The position numbers and the translations under genes are program-made. The notes beneath the pieces are model-generated. The model was given only the letters and a program-made list of their open reading frames with translations, was not told where the DNA came from and did not search any database. A stretch of 64,000 nucleotides of DNA from Halalkalibacter nanhaiisediminis (GTDB lineage Bacteria; Bacillota; Bacilli; Bacillales; Bacillaceae_D), in assembly GCF_007830185.1 (NCBI RefSeq), contig NZ_VLKZ01000010.1, positions 45,304-109,303 of the forward strand, read 5' to 3'. This document shows, piece by piece, positions 1 through 8,043 of the stretch (its first letter is position 1; every line of letters starts with the position of its first letter).

Positions 1-282
1 CGAGACTAAAAAGACCTCATCTCTACGCCCTTTAATCGCTTCTCCTACTAAACGCTCAGAATCACCATTTCCGTACATTTCAGCTGTATCAATTAAAGTC
101 ATACCAAGGTCTATTCCAAGCTGTAAGGCTTTGATCTCTTCATCTTTTGCTTTAGGTGTTTCACCCATATACCATGTTCCTTGTCCTAAGCACGGAATCT
201 TCGTGCCATCTGACAATGTCACAACTCGTTTTTCAAGGTTATTCTTTATCTCTGTTATTTTTGTTGGATTAAGTGAACTCAC
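1..282 (-). CDS. Aldo/keto reductase, N-terminal 94 residues (partial)
   Basis: The gene runs off the left edge, so only the amino-terminal third is visible. The frame shows a short leader, then a first-strand motif ([12 protein letters not shown]) and [14 protein letters not shown], which carries the catalytic Asp and Tyr of the aldo/keto reductase family. These enzymes reduce carbonyls with NADPH on a TIM barrel in the cytosol. I chose a GTG start at 282 because the ATG at 289 leads into a stop after six codons, and GAAGG lies upstream. A terminator hairpin separates it from the preceding sugar operon, so it is probably its own unit. The substrate cannot be told. Confidence 0.8.
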   Translation of the reverse strand, partial: MSSLNPTKITEIKNNLEKRVVTLSDGTKIPCLGQGTWYMGETPKAKDEEIKALQLGIDLGMTLIDTAEMYGNGDSERLVGEAIKGRRDEVFLVS

Positions 283-363
283 CTGTCATCTATCCCTTCT
301 ATGTATGTAGTCTGATTGATTAATTCAGTAGTATCCTCTACCTGTTTATCATACCTCTAAACA

Positions 364-406
364 TAAAAAAAGATTCTATTCAAGTGACTTACCTCAAATA
401 GAATCT
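364..406 (-). terminator. Rho-independent terminator after the sugar-derivative operon
   Basis: On the minus strand a 13-bp stem (AGATTCTATTTGA with TTGAATAGAATCT, one G-T type pairing) is followed by seven T. It lies just past the epimerase stop, closing the three-gene unit that starts at 3597. Confidence 0.85.
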
Positions 407-413
407 CTACAAG

Positions 414-1256
414 CTATCTCCAAATTTCGTTTACTTTAGCCCTTAAATAATCAATAGATGTTTTTGCGTACCAATCAGGCTCAGCCTGTCTCGTATGGAA
501 CCCAACTTCCATTGATAAATAACCCTCATAATTCACTTCTTTCAATGCTTTTAATACCGCATCAAAATCGCCTCTACCTTGACCTGGAGGTAGGCGGTCA
601 TTATCCGAAATATGAACGTGATGTAATTTATCAGCCATGCGATACACATAGTCACTTGGCACTTCATTACGGTACAGAGCATGGAATGTATCAAACATCA
701 CTTTCACATTTGATGCGCCTGTTTGCTCACTTAATAGCAACGCATCATCAGCTGTTTCAATTAGATTACTGTCAGCTGGAGTAGGCTCAACAACCATTGT
801 CACACCAAGCTCTTTCGCGTATTTCGCTACATTACCTAAGCCTTCTAGACTATAATTCCAGGCATCTTGTTGAGAAGTTCCATGAACAACCCATCCTGCG
901 ATCCACATCACTGTAGGACATTCCCATTCATGAGCTAAGCGTACCACTTCTTTATAATGGTTGATCGTAAACTCTCTTTCTTCAGCAAGTGGGGAAGTAG
1001 GGTTATTACCTGGTCCACCACCAGGTGCTGGCAGCATTGCCGCTACTTTTAAGTTCTTTTGCTTTAATAATGTTAGAATCTCTTTTCTACGTTCTGGTGA
1101 TAAATAATCAGGCCAAGCATGCGGACTCGCACAACCAATTTCAATCGCATCATATCCAAAAGAAGAAAGTCGATTAATCACATCCTCTAGTGGATAAGAC
1201 GGAACCCAAACCGGAAAACTACTATAAGGCCACGTATTAAAAGCAATCCCTTTCAT
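414..1256 (-). CDS. Sugar phosphate isomerase/epimerase (xylose-isomerase-like TIM barrel)
   Basis: The 280-residue length and the AP-endonuclease-2/xylose isomerase-like fold fit cytosolic ketose epimerases and inosose isomerases such as IolI. The metal-site residues can be placed: Glu157 (VVEPTP), Asp189 (VMFDTFH), His215 (HHVHISDND) and Glu250 (SMEVG). It is the last gene of a unit with a zinc alcohol dehydrogenase 27 nt upstream and a sugar-binding lipoprotein before that. This suggests conversion of an imported sugar or polyol after or before oxidation. The exact substrate is unknown; family members act on many ketoses. AAAAGGAGATG-type Shine-Dalgarno precedes the ATG. Confidence 0.85.
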   Translation of the reverse strand: MKGIAFNTWPYSSFPVWVPSYPLEDVINRLSSFGYDAIEIGCASPHAWPDYLSPERRKEILTLLKQKNLKVAAMLPAPGGGPGNNPTSPLAEEREFTINHYKEVVRLAHEWECPTVMWIAGWVVHGTSQQDAWNYSLEGLGNVAKYAKELGVTMVVEPTPADSNLIETADDALLLSEQTGASNVKVMFDTFHALYRNEVPSDYVYRMADKLHHVHISDNDRLPPGQGRGDFDAVLKALKEVNYEGYLSMEVGFHTRQAEPDWYAKTSIDYLRAKVNEIWR

Positions 1257-1283
1257 ATCTATACATCTCCTTTTCGTCTACTA

Positions 1284-2318
1284 TTATTCCCAAACGAATA
1301 CTGCTTTTTCAGTCTTTCTTTCGTCAAATAAACGGAAGGCTGTGTCTGCTTCTTCTAATTTGAATGTATGTGTGACAAGCTTTTCAACAGGTAGGTTTTT
1401 CTTCACGATAAAGTCAGCAATTTCCTCAAACTCTTGAATTGGGAAATACCATGACCCAATAACAGAGATTTGTTTACGAATGAGTTGTTCACTAGGTTTA
1501 ATTGTTGTTTCTTTGCTCTCGCCAATAAACGCTACCTGTCCATGAGGTCTCACGCAATCAAGGGCATTATTTTCAGCGAATGGACTACCAGAACAATCAA
1601 TCGCAGCATCAGCACCTTTACCCTTTGTAATTCTTGCAATCTCTTCTAACACATCAACATTTTGGCCATTAATTGTGTAATCTGCGCCGAATTCTTTTGC
1701 TAATTCTAAACGCTCATCAAGCATATCAACAGCAATAACGGTTGCCCCTAAACCTTTTGCAATCATCACACCAGCTCCGCCCATTGGTCCCATACCAAAG
1801 ATCACAAGTGTGTCTCTTCCAGAAATATTCAATCTTTTTTGCGCATGGAAAAGAGTTCCTACCGCATCAGTTGAAACAGCTGCAGTAACATAGCTCATAT
1901 CATCTGGTAGCTTCATGCAGTTTTCAGCTGGTGCAACCATATAATCTGCGTCACCACCATGAGCGTCAAACCCGATACATTTAAATTCTTTACAAAACAT
2001 TTTATATCCACTCTTACAATGTGGACATTCACCACAACCTAATGCTAAGTAAACCGCAACTCGGTCACCTGGCTTTAAAGCTGTTACACCTTCCCCAACT
2101 TGTGTAATTTCGCCTGCTGGTTCATGCCCAGGAACAAAACCAACCTTTGATTCTCCTCCAAACACAGATGTTCCATAATACAGGCTCATATCACTACGGC
2201 AAATCGCCGATGCTTTCATTTTAATAAGGACTTCACCTTGGCTAGGTGTTGGAATATCAAATTCGCGTATTTCAACTTTTTTATCTCCAGGGAATACTAC
2301 GCCTTGCATTTTCATCAT
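1284..2318 (-). CDS. Zinc-dependent medium-chain alcohol/polyol dehydrogenase
   Basis: This 344-residue MDR-superfamily enzyme oxidises an alcohol or polyol with NAD(P). Visible catalytic zinc ligands are Cys40 and His65-Glu66 (GHEPAGE), with Asp151 at the usual third position. The structural zinc lobe has Cys95, Cys98, Cys101 and Cys109. The Rossmann loop GMGPMGGAG is at about 175-183. The ATG is preceded by GGAGG. It lies between the binding-protein gene and the epimerase gene. A hairpin between it and the binding-protein gene probably lowers its expression relative to the transporter component. Substrate class is inferred from context only. Confidence 0.88.
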   Translation of the reverse strand: MMKMQGVVFPGDKKVEIREFDIPTPSQGEVLIKMKASAICRSDMSLYYGTSVFGGESKVGFVPGHEPAGEITQVGEGVTALKPGDRVAVYLALGCGECPHCKSGYKMFCKEFKCIGFDAHGGDADYMVAPAENCMKLPDDMSYVTAAVSTDAVGTLFHAQKRLNISGRDTLVIFGMGPMGGAGVMIAKGLGATVIAVDMLDERLELAKEFGADYTINGQNVDVLEEIARITKGKGADAAIDCSGSPFAENNALDCVRPHGQVAFIGESKETTIKPSEQLIRKQISVIGSWYFPIQEFEEIADFIVKKNLPVEKLVTHTFKLEEADTAFRLFDERKTEKAVFVWE

Positions 2319-2345
2319 TAAAACCTCCGTAACTGTTTATGATTC

Positions 2346-2374
2346 AAAGAGGCTACTAAAGTTGAAGTAGCCTC
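2346..2374 (-). terminator. Intra-operon hairpin (attenuator-like)
   Basis: The minus strand reads GAGGCTACT, loop, AGTAGCCTC, TTTG: a 9-bp GC-rich stem with a short T tail between the binding-protein stop and the dehydrogenase start. Such partial terminators commonly keep solute-binding proteins more abundant than downstream enzymes; that role is inferred. Confidence 0.55.
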
Positions 2375-2409
2375 GAGTTCAATTTCTAAGCTTCTAAAAT
2401 GTGAGGCGA

Positions 2410-3597
2410 TTATTCAAACGCATCTTGAAGAACATCTGGAGCATCAACGCCATAAACAAGTTTCCAAGAATCTAATAGATTATCTTGTGTTACTTCCAGT
2501 GCAGGAGTTGTAACATATGGAGGTGCTTCCTTATCAAGTAATGCATATCCAGCTAAAATAGCTTCGGCAATTCCTTGATCATAGGGTAATTGTGCTCCAA
2601 TACCTTTAATTGGTCCACCCGTTGCCATCTCGAGACCAACTCTTGTACCTAAGTCTGTCGTTGTAATAACAAGATCACTTTTTCCTGCATTCTTAGCAGC
2701 TGAAATTGCCCCTTCTGCTGGTACATCCCAAACAACAAAGATACCATCTAAATCAGGATTTCTAGTCAACATTGCAGCCGCTACTTCTTCACCATCATTT
2801 GGTCCAGTAATACCACCACGTGCGACAATTTCCATATTCGGGTATTTTTCAGCAATTGTTTCTTCAAATGCTGCTGTACGTTGTGCAGTTACAAAGAAAT
2901 CAGCATCATGATAGATCACACCAATTTTCCCTTCGCCGCCAAGTTGTTCACCCATTAATTCTGCTGCGACAACACCATTACCTGCGTTATCTCCTGAGAC
3001 AATACTCACATAATCTTCACCAGGTACTAAGTCGTTTGCCACACCATCCATGAATACTAGCTTTACGCCAGCATCTGCAGCCCTTTTATATGCGCTTGCA
3101 GTAGAAACAGGGTCAACAGGAACTGTAACAATAACATCAGGATTTCTAGCTAATACTGACTCAAGGTCAGTCACTTGCTTTTCTGCCGAGAATTGTGCAT
3201 CTGTAACAGCAATAACTTCAATACCCATTCTTTCAAATGTAGCTTCTAAGGCTTGAACTTGTGCAGTCATATAGTCAGTACCAGCATAGTGCATAACGAT
3301 CGCAGCAGTATACTCTCCCGCCTTAATCTCTTCAACCTCTGCTTCAGTCAACTCTAATTCTTTCGCTGAAGCTGCGTCCTCACCATGTGGACCTTTATCT
3401 AAAATCTCCTTATCAGGAATATTAGGATTGATCGTAATAGGTCCCGCCGTCGCAACCTCTCTTGTCTCTTCAGTCGTGCTTTCTGTACCTGCCCCTTCTG
3501 TTGCATCGGCATTGGAAGCCTCTTGATTACCACACGCAACAAGTAAAAGACTACTGCTTAAGGCAAGCGTTAAAAATAGTGATGTTTTCTTTTTCAT
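2410..3597 (-). CDS. Sugar ABC transporter substrate-binding lipoprotein (RbsB/type I PBP family)
   Basis: The 395-residue protein starts with a lipoprotein signal ending LLVAC, giving lipidated Cys22, then an acidic Ser/Thr-rich linker to about residue 50. The body has the type I periplasmic-binding fold: VIVTVPVDPVSTASAYKRA, then KLVFMDG, MGEQLGGEGKIGVI and DLDGIFVVWD. It would capture a sugar or polyol outside the membrane. No ATPase or permease gene lies in this unit, so it must either work with a transporter elsewhere or be a solitary sensor-type protein. It is the first gene of its operon, with three TGTAA-N4-TTACA operators upstream. CcpA repression and possibly local LacI-type control are inferred. 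Confidence 0.88.
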   Translation of the reverse strand: MKKKTSLFLTLALSSSLLLVACGNQEASNADATEGAGTESTTEETREVATAGPITINPNIPDKEILDKGPHGEDAASAKELELTEAEVEEIKAGEYTAAIVMHYAGTDYMTAQVQALEATFERMGIEVIAVTDAQFSAEKQVTDLESVLARNPDVIVTVPVDPVSTASAYKRAADAGVKLVFMDGVANDLVPGEDYVSIVSGDNAGNGVVAAELMGEQLGGEGKIGVIYHDADFFVTAQRTAAFEETIAEKYPNMEIVARGGITGPNDGEEVAAAMLTRNPDLDGIFVVWDVPAEGAISAAKNAGKSDLVITTTDLGTRVGLEMATGGPIKGIGAQLPYDQGIAEAILAGYALLDKEAPPYVTTPALEVTQDNLLDSWKLVYGVDAPDVLQDAFE

Positions 3598-3689
3598 AAT
3601 ATCCCTCTTTTTCTAGTTTTTTCATTGCTCCTGATACAATTCCACAGTAATAAATCATTAGCACGTGTAAGAACTATACCACCCCCATT

Positions 3690-3703
3690 TGTAATCGGTT
3701 ACA
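3690..3703. promoter_or_regulatory. cre / LacI-family operator, site 1
   Basis: TGTAATCGGTTACA matches the CcpA cre consensus (TGWAANCGNTNWCA) and is a near-perfect dyad with the central CG typical of LacI-family operators. It is 93 nt upstream of the binding-protein start, with a weak TATAGT -10-like element just downstream. Confidence 0.65.
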
Positions 3704-3736
3704 TAAATACTCATAGAAAACGTAGGTTTTCAGTTT

Positions 3737-3782
3737 ATTTATTACGCTAAAATGTAATGGATTACATTTTAGCGTAATAAAT
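3737..3782. repeat. 46-bp perfect inverted repeat containing an operator-like core
   Basis: Two 22-nt arms (3737-3758 and 3761-3782) are exact reverse complements around a central GG. The core TGTAATGGATTACA (3753-3766) resembles the neighbouring cre-like sites but has GG instead of CG. There is no T tract on either strand, so it is not a classical terminator. Confidence 0.8.
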
Positions 3783-3859
3783 TATTTAAAAAAATAGTTG
3801 CTTACTTAAAAATGAACTATTTCGTTTAAGAATATTATTTGGAAAATTCTTATTATCAT

Positions 3860-3873
3860 TGTAAACGATTACA
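3860..3873. promoter_or_regulatory. cre / LacI-family operator, site 2
   Basis: TGTAAACGATTACA fits the cre consensus fully and repeats the half-sites of the site at 3690. It lies about 260 nt upstream of the operon's first gene, a spacing compatible with looping by a tetrameric or paired-dimer repressor. Confidence 0.6.
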
Positions 3874-4002
3874 TTTAAACATTCAATAGTAAGTTTAATA
3901 GACTTTGTCAAAACAATTATCATATATAAAAAAGCATCTCCCTAACAAAGCGTTTGTTACACATACAGCGCTAATGGAAGATACTTCTATTTTCAAATTG
4001 CT

Positions 4003-5337
4003 CTATTTAACAATCTCTGTCTTATCTACATCTTCTTTTACGGACACCTTTATTTGAATAATACGCTTATCATCCATTTCGTCGACACTAAAGATGAAGT
4101 TCTTGTATTCAACAGTTGGATGCTGGTCTCGACTAGGAATGTAACCAAGCTGCCCAATCACAAAACCACTCAACGTATCATATTCTTCATTTGGCAATTC
4201 AACATTCAAAGTTTCTTCAACTTCATATAAATTGACGGTTCCAGACATTAGATAATTGTTTTGAGCAAGTTCGATGATTTCTGCTCCATCATTTTCAGGT
4301 TCATCATATTCATCAAAGATATTTCCGACAATTTCTTCAATCAAATCTTCAATTGTGACAATCCCGTCGGTTCCTCCATATTCATCTATTGCAATTGCCA
4401 TGTGAATATTATTTTTTTGCATGTCTTTGAAAAGGTCATCAATTCTTTTCGATTCAAGAACAAAGTAAGGTTCACGAATCATCCCTTTTAAATTAAAGTC
4501 ATTATCATTACAATTCTCAATAAATTGAATTAAATCCTTTACGTGCAAGACACCGACAATATTATCAATGCTTTCTTCATAAACAGGGAAGCGCGTATAC
4601 CTTTCAACATTTGCAACACGCACAATTTCCTGTAATGTCGATTCAATTGGAATCGCAACAATATTTGTTCGATGCGTCATAATACCAGAAACGGTTTTAT
4701 TATCGAATTCAAAAATATTATTAATCATCACTTTTTCAGCTTCTTGAATCGTGCCTTTTTCCTTACCAACATCGACCATCATTCTAATTTCTTCTTCTGT
4801 TACATTCTCATCTTCTGCATTTGGATCTACGCCAAACAAACGAACAATGACATTTGTTGATAACGTCAGTAATTTGACAAAAGGAGAAGATATTTTCGAT
4901 AACAACGTAAGAGGAACGACCGCAAACATCGCAATGGCCTCTGCTTTTTGTAAAGCTAGTCGTTTTGGAACAAGCTCCCCTAATACGAGGGTGAAATAAG
5001 AAAGAATCAATGTAATAACAACGACTGAAATCGTTTCAAGCAACCTCTCTGAAATCGGTACACCCAAATTGTATAGAGTTTCTGCTAACTGCCCCGCAAA
5101 ACTTCCAGCGGCAAATGCACTTGCCAAAAATCCAGCAAGAGTAATACCAATTTGAATCGTCGCTAGAAAACGACTTGGTTCTGAGAGAAGATTTTGTAGC
5201 ATTTTTGCCTTTTTATCCCCGCTGTTAGCCTTTAACCTAATTTTGTTATCATTTAATGAAATTAATGCAATTTCAGATGCAGCAAAAAAAGCATTTAAGG
5301 TAATTAGTACGATTAGTACCAATATTTCCGTTGTCAA
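4003..5337 (-). CDS. CNNM/CorC-HlyC family membrane transporter (DUF21-CBS-CorC)
   Basis: Domains run in order: an N-terminal DUF21 membrane region with about four helices (residues 1-190, FFAASEIALIS near the start), two CBS domains (about 210-330) and a C-terminal CorC_HlyC domain (about 345-430). Family members mediate Mg2+ efflux and homeostasis, like Bacillus MpfA. I place the start at a TTG at 5337 because GGAGG sits nine bases before it, while the TTG at 5346 directly abuts that sequence. It is about 180 nt downstream of the TerC gene and may be a separate unit. Metal specificity is inferred from the family. Confidence 0.85.
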   Translation of the reverse strand: MTTEILVLIVLITLNAFFAASEIALISLNDNKIRLKANSGDKKAKMLQNLLSEPSRFLATIQIGITLAGFLASAFAAGSFAGQLAETLYNLGVPISERLLETISVVVITLILSYFTLVLGELVPKRLALQKAEAIAMFAVVPLTLLSKISSPFVKLLTLSTNVIVRLFGVDPNAEDENVTEEEIRMMVDVGKEKGTIQEAEKVMINNIFEFDNKTVSGIMTHRTNIVAIPIESTLQEIVRVANVERYTRFPVYEESIDNIVGVLHVKDLIQFIENCNDNDFNLKGMIREPYFVLESKRIDDLFKDMQKNNIHMAIAIDEYGGTDGIVTIEDLIEEIVGNIFDEYDEPENDGAEIIELAQNNYLMSGTVNLYEVEETLNVELPNEEYDTLSGFVIGQLGYIPSRDQHPTVEYKNFIFSVDEMDDKRIIQIKVSVKEDVDKTEIVK

Positions 5338-5469
5338 TAAGACCAACCTCCAGATGTATTAAAAGCTAAAACATAATAATCCTATCTAAATGTGTTATTT
5401 ATGGAGACTCTTTTCTATTTTCTATAAAAAAATGTATTTTTATTCTCTTTTTTAATGTACTTATTCTAT

Positions 5470-5492
5470 AGCCGCCCTACTTTAGGACGGCT
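5470..5492 (-). terminator. Hairpin downstream of TerC gene 1
   Basis: The minus strand has AGCCGTCC, a 7-nt loop, then GGGCGGCT (8 bp with one G-U pair) about 30 nt past the TerC stop. There is no T tract, so termination is uncertain. Confidence 0.35.
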
Positions 5493-5520
5493 TAAGGTTT
5501 AACGATTTATACGATTTGTA

Positions 5521-6303
5521 TTATGCACTCTGATTTGTTCGTTCCTCAGATGGCTTTTCTTTCGATAAAAACCAACCGCCTAAAGCAATCAGTATGAGTA
5601 CAACGTAGAAGGTAATTTTCCATTCAGATGACTTGGCAAATCCTTCAGGTAAAATAGCAAGTTCTGGGTGTGACATCGTATAAACAGCTAGCTTCACTCC
5701 AACCCACCCAACAATCATAAATGCAGCAATTTCCAATCCTGGCTTTGCATGAAGTAATTTTACAAAGTAATTTGCTGCAAAACGCATAATCAGTAATCCG
5801 ATAAATCCTCCAGCAAATATGACAAGAAATTTACCACCGTCTAGTCCACCAATTTGAGGTAAGTTCGTATCTGGAAGAACCATTGCTAAAGCTACCGCTG
5901 CTAGAATGGAGTCAACCGCGAATGCAATATCCGCCAATTCAACTTTTATAACAGTTCCCCAAAAGCCTGATTTCTTCTTTTCAGGTTTTCCTGCTGCTTT
6001 TTCCTTCTCTTTATTCACGAGAACTTTTCTGAAAATATGATTTGTTGCGATGAATAGAAGGTAGAGAGCACCAATTGCTTGAACCTGCCAAACATCGACA
6101 AGGAATGAGATTGCAAAAAGTGATGCGAAACGGAAAACAAACGCACCTGCCAGCCCATAAAATAATGCTTTCTTTCTTTGTTCTTCTGGTAAATGTTTAA
6201 CCATAATAGCTAATACTAAGGCATTATCAGCTGCTAAAAGCCCTTCCAGCGCAATTAAGAGCAGTAAAACCCAACCGTATTCTAACAAGATGGATAATTC
6301 CAT
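5521..6303 (-). CDS. ykoY: TerC-family integral membrane protein (YkoY/MeeY-like), copy 1
   Basis: The 260-residue protein has about seven hydrophobic segments and the paired TerC signatures: EGLLAADNA (Glu20, Asp26) and VELADIAFAVDSI (Glu122, Asp125, Asp131). TerC proteins of this group export Mn2+ and are thought to metallate secreted proteins. I start at 6303 rather than at an in-frame ATG at 6432, because AAAGGAGAGTGAGG precedes 6303 and the upstream frame overlaps the riboswitch terminators. A yybP-ykoY Mn riboswitch directly precedes it, which supports the Mn role. It is paralogous to the protein at 6745-7566. Confidence 0.9.
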   Translation of the reverse strand: MELSILLEYGWVLLLLIALEGLLAADNALVLAIMVKHLPEEQRKKALFYGLAGAFVFRFASLFAISFLVDVWQVQAIGALYLLFIATNHIFRKVLVNKEKEKAAGKPEKKKSGFWGTVIKVELADIAFAVDSILAAVALAMVLPDTNLPQIGGLDGGKFLVIFAGGFIGLLIMRFAANYFVKLLHAKPGLEIAAFMIVGWVGVKLAVYTMSHPELAILPEGFAKSSEWKITFYVVLILIALGGWFLSKEKPSEERTNQSA

Positions 6304-6392
6304 GTTATCCTCACTCTCCTTTTTAAATGTTTTTTGTTCTCCAGATGGAGCTTCTATTTCAAAAAGCTTAAGGAAAATTCGCATTCTAAACA

Positions 6393-6425
6393 CAAAAAAA
6401 ACCTTCACCAAATGGTAAAGGTTTT
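6393..6425 (-). terminator. Second terminator hairpin below Mn riboswitch 1
   Basis: AAAACCTTTACC, loop ATTT, GGTGAAGGTTTT then further T residues on the minus strand: a 12-bp stem with one G-U pair. It repeats the CCTTTAC/GTAAAGG core of the first terminator, making a stacked pair. Confidence 0.75.
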
Positions 6426-6433
6426 CATACACA

Positions 6434-6467
6434 TAAAAAAAGACCTTTACCGAACTAGTAAAGGTCT
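6434..6467 (-). terminator. Expression-platform terminator of Mn riboswitch 1
   Basis: The minus strand reads AGACCTTTAC, loop, GTAAAGGTCT and then seven T. Its 5' arm is the same CCTTTAC that closes aptamer helix P1, so aptamer and terminator are mutually exclusive, as expected of an ON switch. Confidence 0.85.
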
Positions 6468-6556
6468 TGCTAACAACGTCATGTTGCCAACAAAGCCGGG
6501 AGCTGTATAACTCCGTAATGACGACTTTATTGTAAAAGCTACTCCCCTTTAGGAGA
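6456..6556 (-). ncRNA. yybP-ykoY manganese riboswitch 1
   Basis: Read on the minus strand, the element contains the family's conserved pieces: AAAGGGGAGTAGC, GTCGTCA, CCGGC...GTTGGCAACA and GCAAGACCTTTAC. P1 forms between AAAGG and CCTTT. Family knowledge: Mn2+ binding stabilises P1, prevents terminator formation and turns on Mn exporters. It controls the TerC gene at 5521-6303. Confidence 0.93.
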
Positions 6557-6578
6557 ACTATTCGATTATATGAGTATA

Positions 6579-6607
6579 ATATAAGTTAAACCCTGTCAAT
6601 TTGTCAA
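6579..6607 (-). promoter_or_regulatory. Sigma-A promoter for riboswitch 1 / TerC copy 1
   Basis: On the minus strand TTGACA (6607-6602) is followed after 17 nt by TTATAT (6584-6579). A second TTGACA at 6599-6594 with TATACT at a 15-nt spacing overlaps it. The aptamer begins about 25 nt downstream. Confidence 0.5.
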
Positions 6608-6683
6608 TTATTATTTATTATCATGACCAATATCTTTCCATACACGTAATGATCCATCGCTTAGATTATTGATTCATTTCAAT

Positions 6684-6717
6684 AAAAAGGCAGCATGACG
6701 ATAATCGTCATGCTGCC
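6684..6717 (-). terminator. Terminator after TerC copy 2
   Basis: A 14-bp perfect stem (GGCAGCATGACGAT with ATCGTCATGCTGCC) is followed on the minus strand by TTTTTATT. It lies about 30 nt past the TerC stop at 6745. Confidence 0.9.
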
Positions 6718-6744
6718 TGCTTTTAGATCCTCCCGATATTTAAG

Positions 6745-7566
6745 TTAATCCTTCACTAGTTTCGTTTCTTCTAATACTTTCTTACCTTCTTTTACGTCAG
6801 GACTAATATCTTTCGTCTTGTCTTTAGATAAGAACCATCCGCTAACACCGATGATAAGAAGGACAGACCAGAAGATAATTTTCCATGTTGTTCCTTTTGC
6901 AAAGTCTTGCGAAATAATAGCCAGATCTGGATGAGCCATCGCATATACCGCAAGCTTTACACCAACCCAGGCAACGACTAGATAAGCTGCAGTTTCAAGA
7001 CCAGGTCTACGGTCTAGCAGTGTAACGAAGTAACTTGCCGCAAATCTCATGATGACGAGTCCGATAAGACCACCAGCAAGGATGACTGCAAAGTGACCAC
7101 CATCTAATCCACCTATTGTTGGTAAGTTAGTTGTAGGAAGCATAACAGCTAAAGCAACAGCCGCTAGAATAGCGTCAACAGCAAAGGCAATATCAGCTAA
7201 CTCAACCTTGACAACAGTCATCCAGAAGCCAGAACCTTTTGCTTCTTTTTCTTTCTCTTTTTTCTTTAAATAATTTTTGAGCACATGCTTTTTGAGTAAG
7301 TGATAAACTGCAATTCCAAAAAGGTAAAGAGCACCTATTGCTTGAACCTGCCAGATATCAACTAAGAAAGAAATCAAGAACAAGGAAGCGAATCTAAAGA
7401 CAAACGCTCCAGCAAGTCCGTAGAACAAGGCTTTCTTTCTTTGATGTTCTGGTAAGTGTTTAACCATTGTGGCAATAACTAGGGCATTATCAGCAGCTAA
7501 TATACCTTCTAGAGCAATGAGGATTAAGAGCACCCACCCATATTCAAGTAAAATTGATAGTTCCAT
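6745..7566 (-). CDS. TerC-family integral membrane protein, copy 2
   Basis: The 273-residue protein is a close paralogue of the one encoded at 5521-6303. It keeps the same N-terminus (MELSILLEYGW), EGILAADNA and VELADIAFAVDAI acidic motifs, and about seven membrane helices. The middle loop differs, with a Lys-rich stretch at about 92-108, and the charged C-terminal tail is longer. AAAGGGAG lies at a good distance before the ATG. It is the distal gene of a unit led by a second Mn riboswitch at about 8390-8490, after a broken Spo0M-like gene. A Mn2+ export or metallation role is inferred from family and riboswitch. Confidence 0.9.
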   Translation of the reverse strand: MELSILLEYGWVLLILIALEGILAADNALVIATMVKHLPEHQRKKALFYGLAGAFVFRFASLFLISFLVDIWQVQAIGALYLFGIAVYHLLKKHVLKNYLKKKEKEKEAKGSGFWMTVVKVELADIAFAVDAILAAVALAVMLPTTNLPTIGGLDGGHFAVILAGGLIGLVIMRFAASYFVTLLDRRPGLETAAYLVVAWVGVKLAVYAMAHPDLAIISQDFAKGTTWKIIFWSVLLIIGVSGWFLSKDKTKDISPDVKEGKKVLEETKLVKD

Positions 7567-7622
7567 TTTTAATATCTCCCTTTGAAATAATTTATTTTTT
7601 CACTAACACGTTTTAATTCCTA

Positions 7623-8015
7623 TTATTTACTAAGGATCTTAACTTCATCATGATCGATACCCTTGACATCATCACTAAAAATCAGCCTTGTATGAAACCG
7701 GTAAGAAACAGTATCACCAGTAGGCTGTAATTCCTTTGGTAATTAATAATTGAAAGGAATTTCCGTACTTTCCTTAGCATTAAGGGTTCTTGACATAAGG
7801 ATTGTTTTTACCGTTTCAATCATTTGATTTGACTTCTCGTGTTTATTTTGAGCAATGAGATCACATTCAAGTCTTTTTACTTTCTGTTTTCGGAAACCAC
7901 CTTGAAGTTTAAAATATCCAGAAACCCTTTCTCCAGGTAGATACTCAGCCGCATCCAAAACGAGATCAATATTGGCAGATCCTAATTTAAATAAATTCAA
8001 ATATTTATTAAACAC
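7623..8015 (-). pseudogene. Spo0M-like (arrestin-fold) gene with in-frame TAA
   Basis: The frame opens at a GTG (8015) after AGGAGG and gives 90 residues resembling the N-terminal arrestin-like domain of sporulation-control protein Spo0M (GSANIDLVLDAAEYLPGERV...STEIPFNY). A TAA follows at codon 91. The same frame then continues for 39 more Spo0M-like codons (LPKELQPTGDTVSYRFHTRL...DHDEVKIL) to a second TAA at 7623-7625. The total of about 130 codons matches one arrestin domain, half of full Spo0M. A single nonsense mutation, readthrough or a sequencing error could explain it. It sits between the Mn riboswitch and TerC copy 2. Confidence 0.75.
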
Positions 8016-8043
8016 TAAAAAGTCTTCCTCCTATAAAAAATGA

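Noticed and set aside
3737..3782. 46-bp palindrome as a terminator
   Set aside because: No T tract on either strand and it lies upstream of the operon, so a regulatory or structural role is more likely.
6304..6432. Longer N-terminus for TerC copy 1 starting at ATG 6432
   Set aside because: The extension is encoded by the riboswitch terminators and lacks a ribosome site; the start at 6303 has a strong one and aligns with TerC copy 2.
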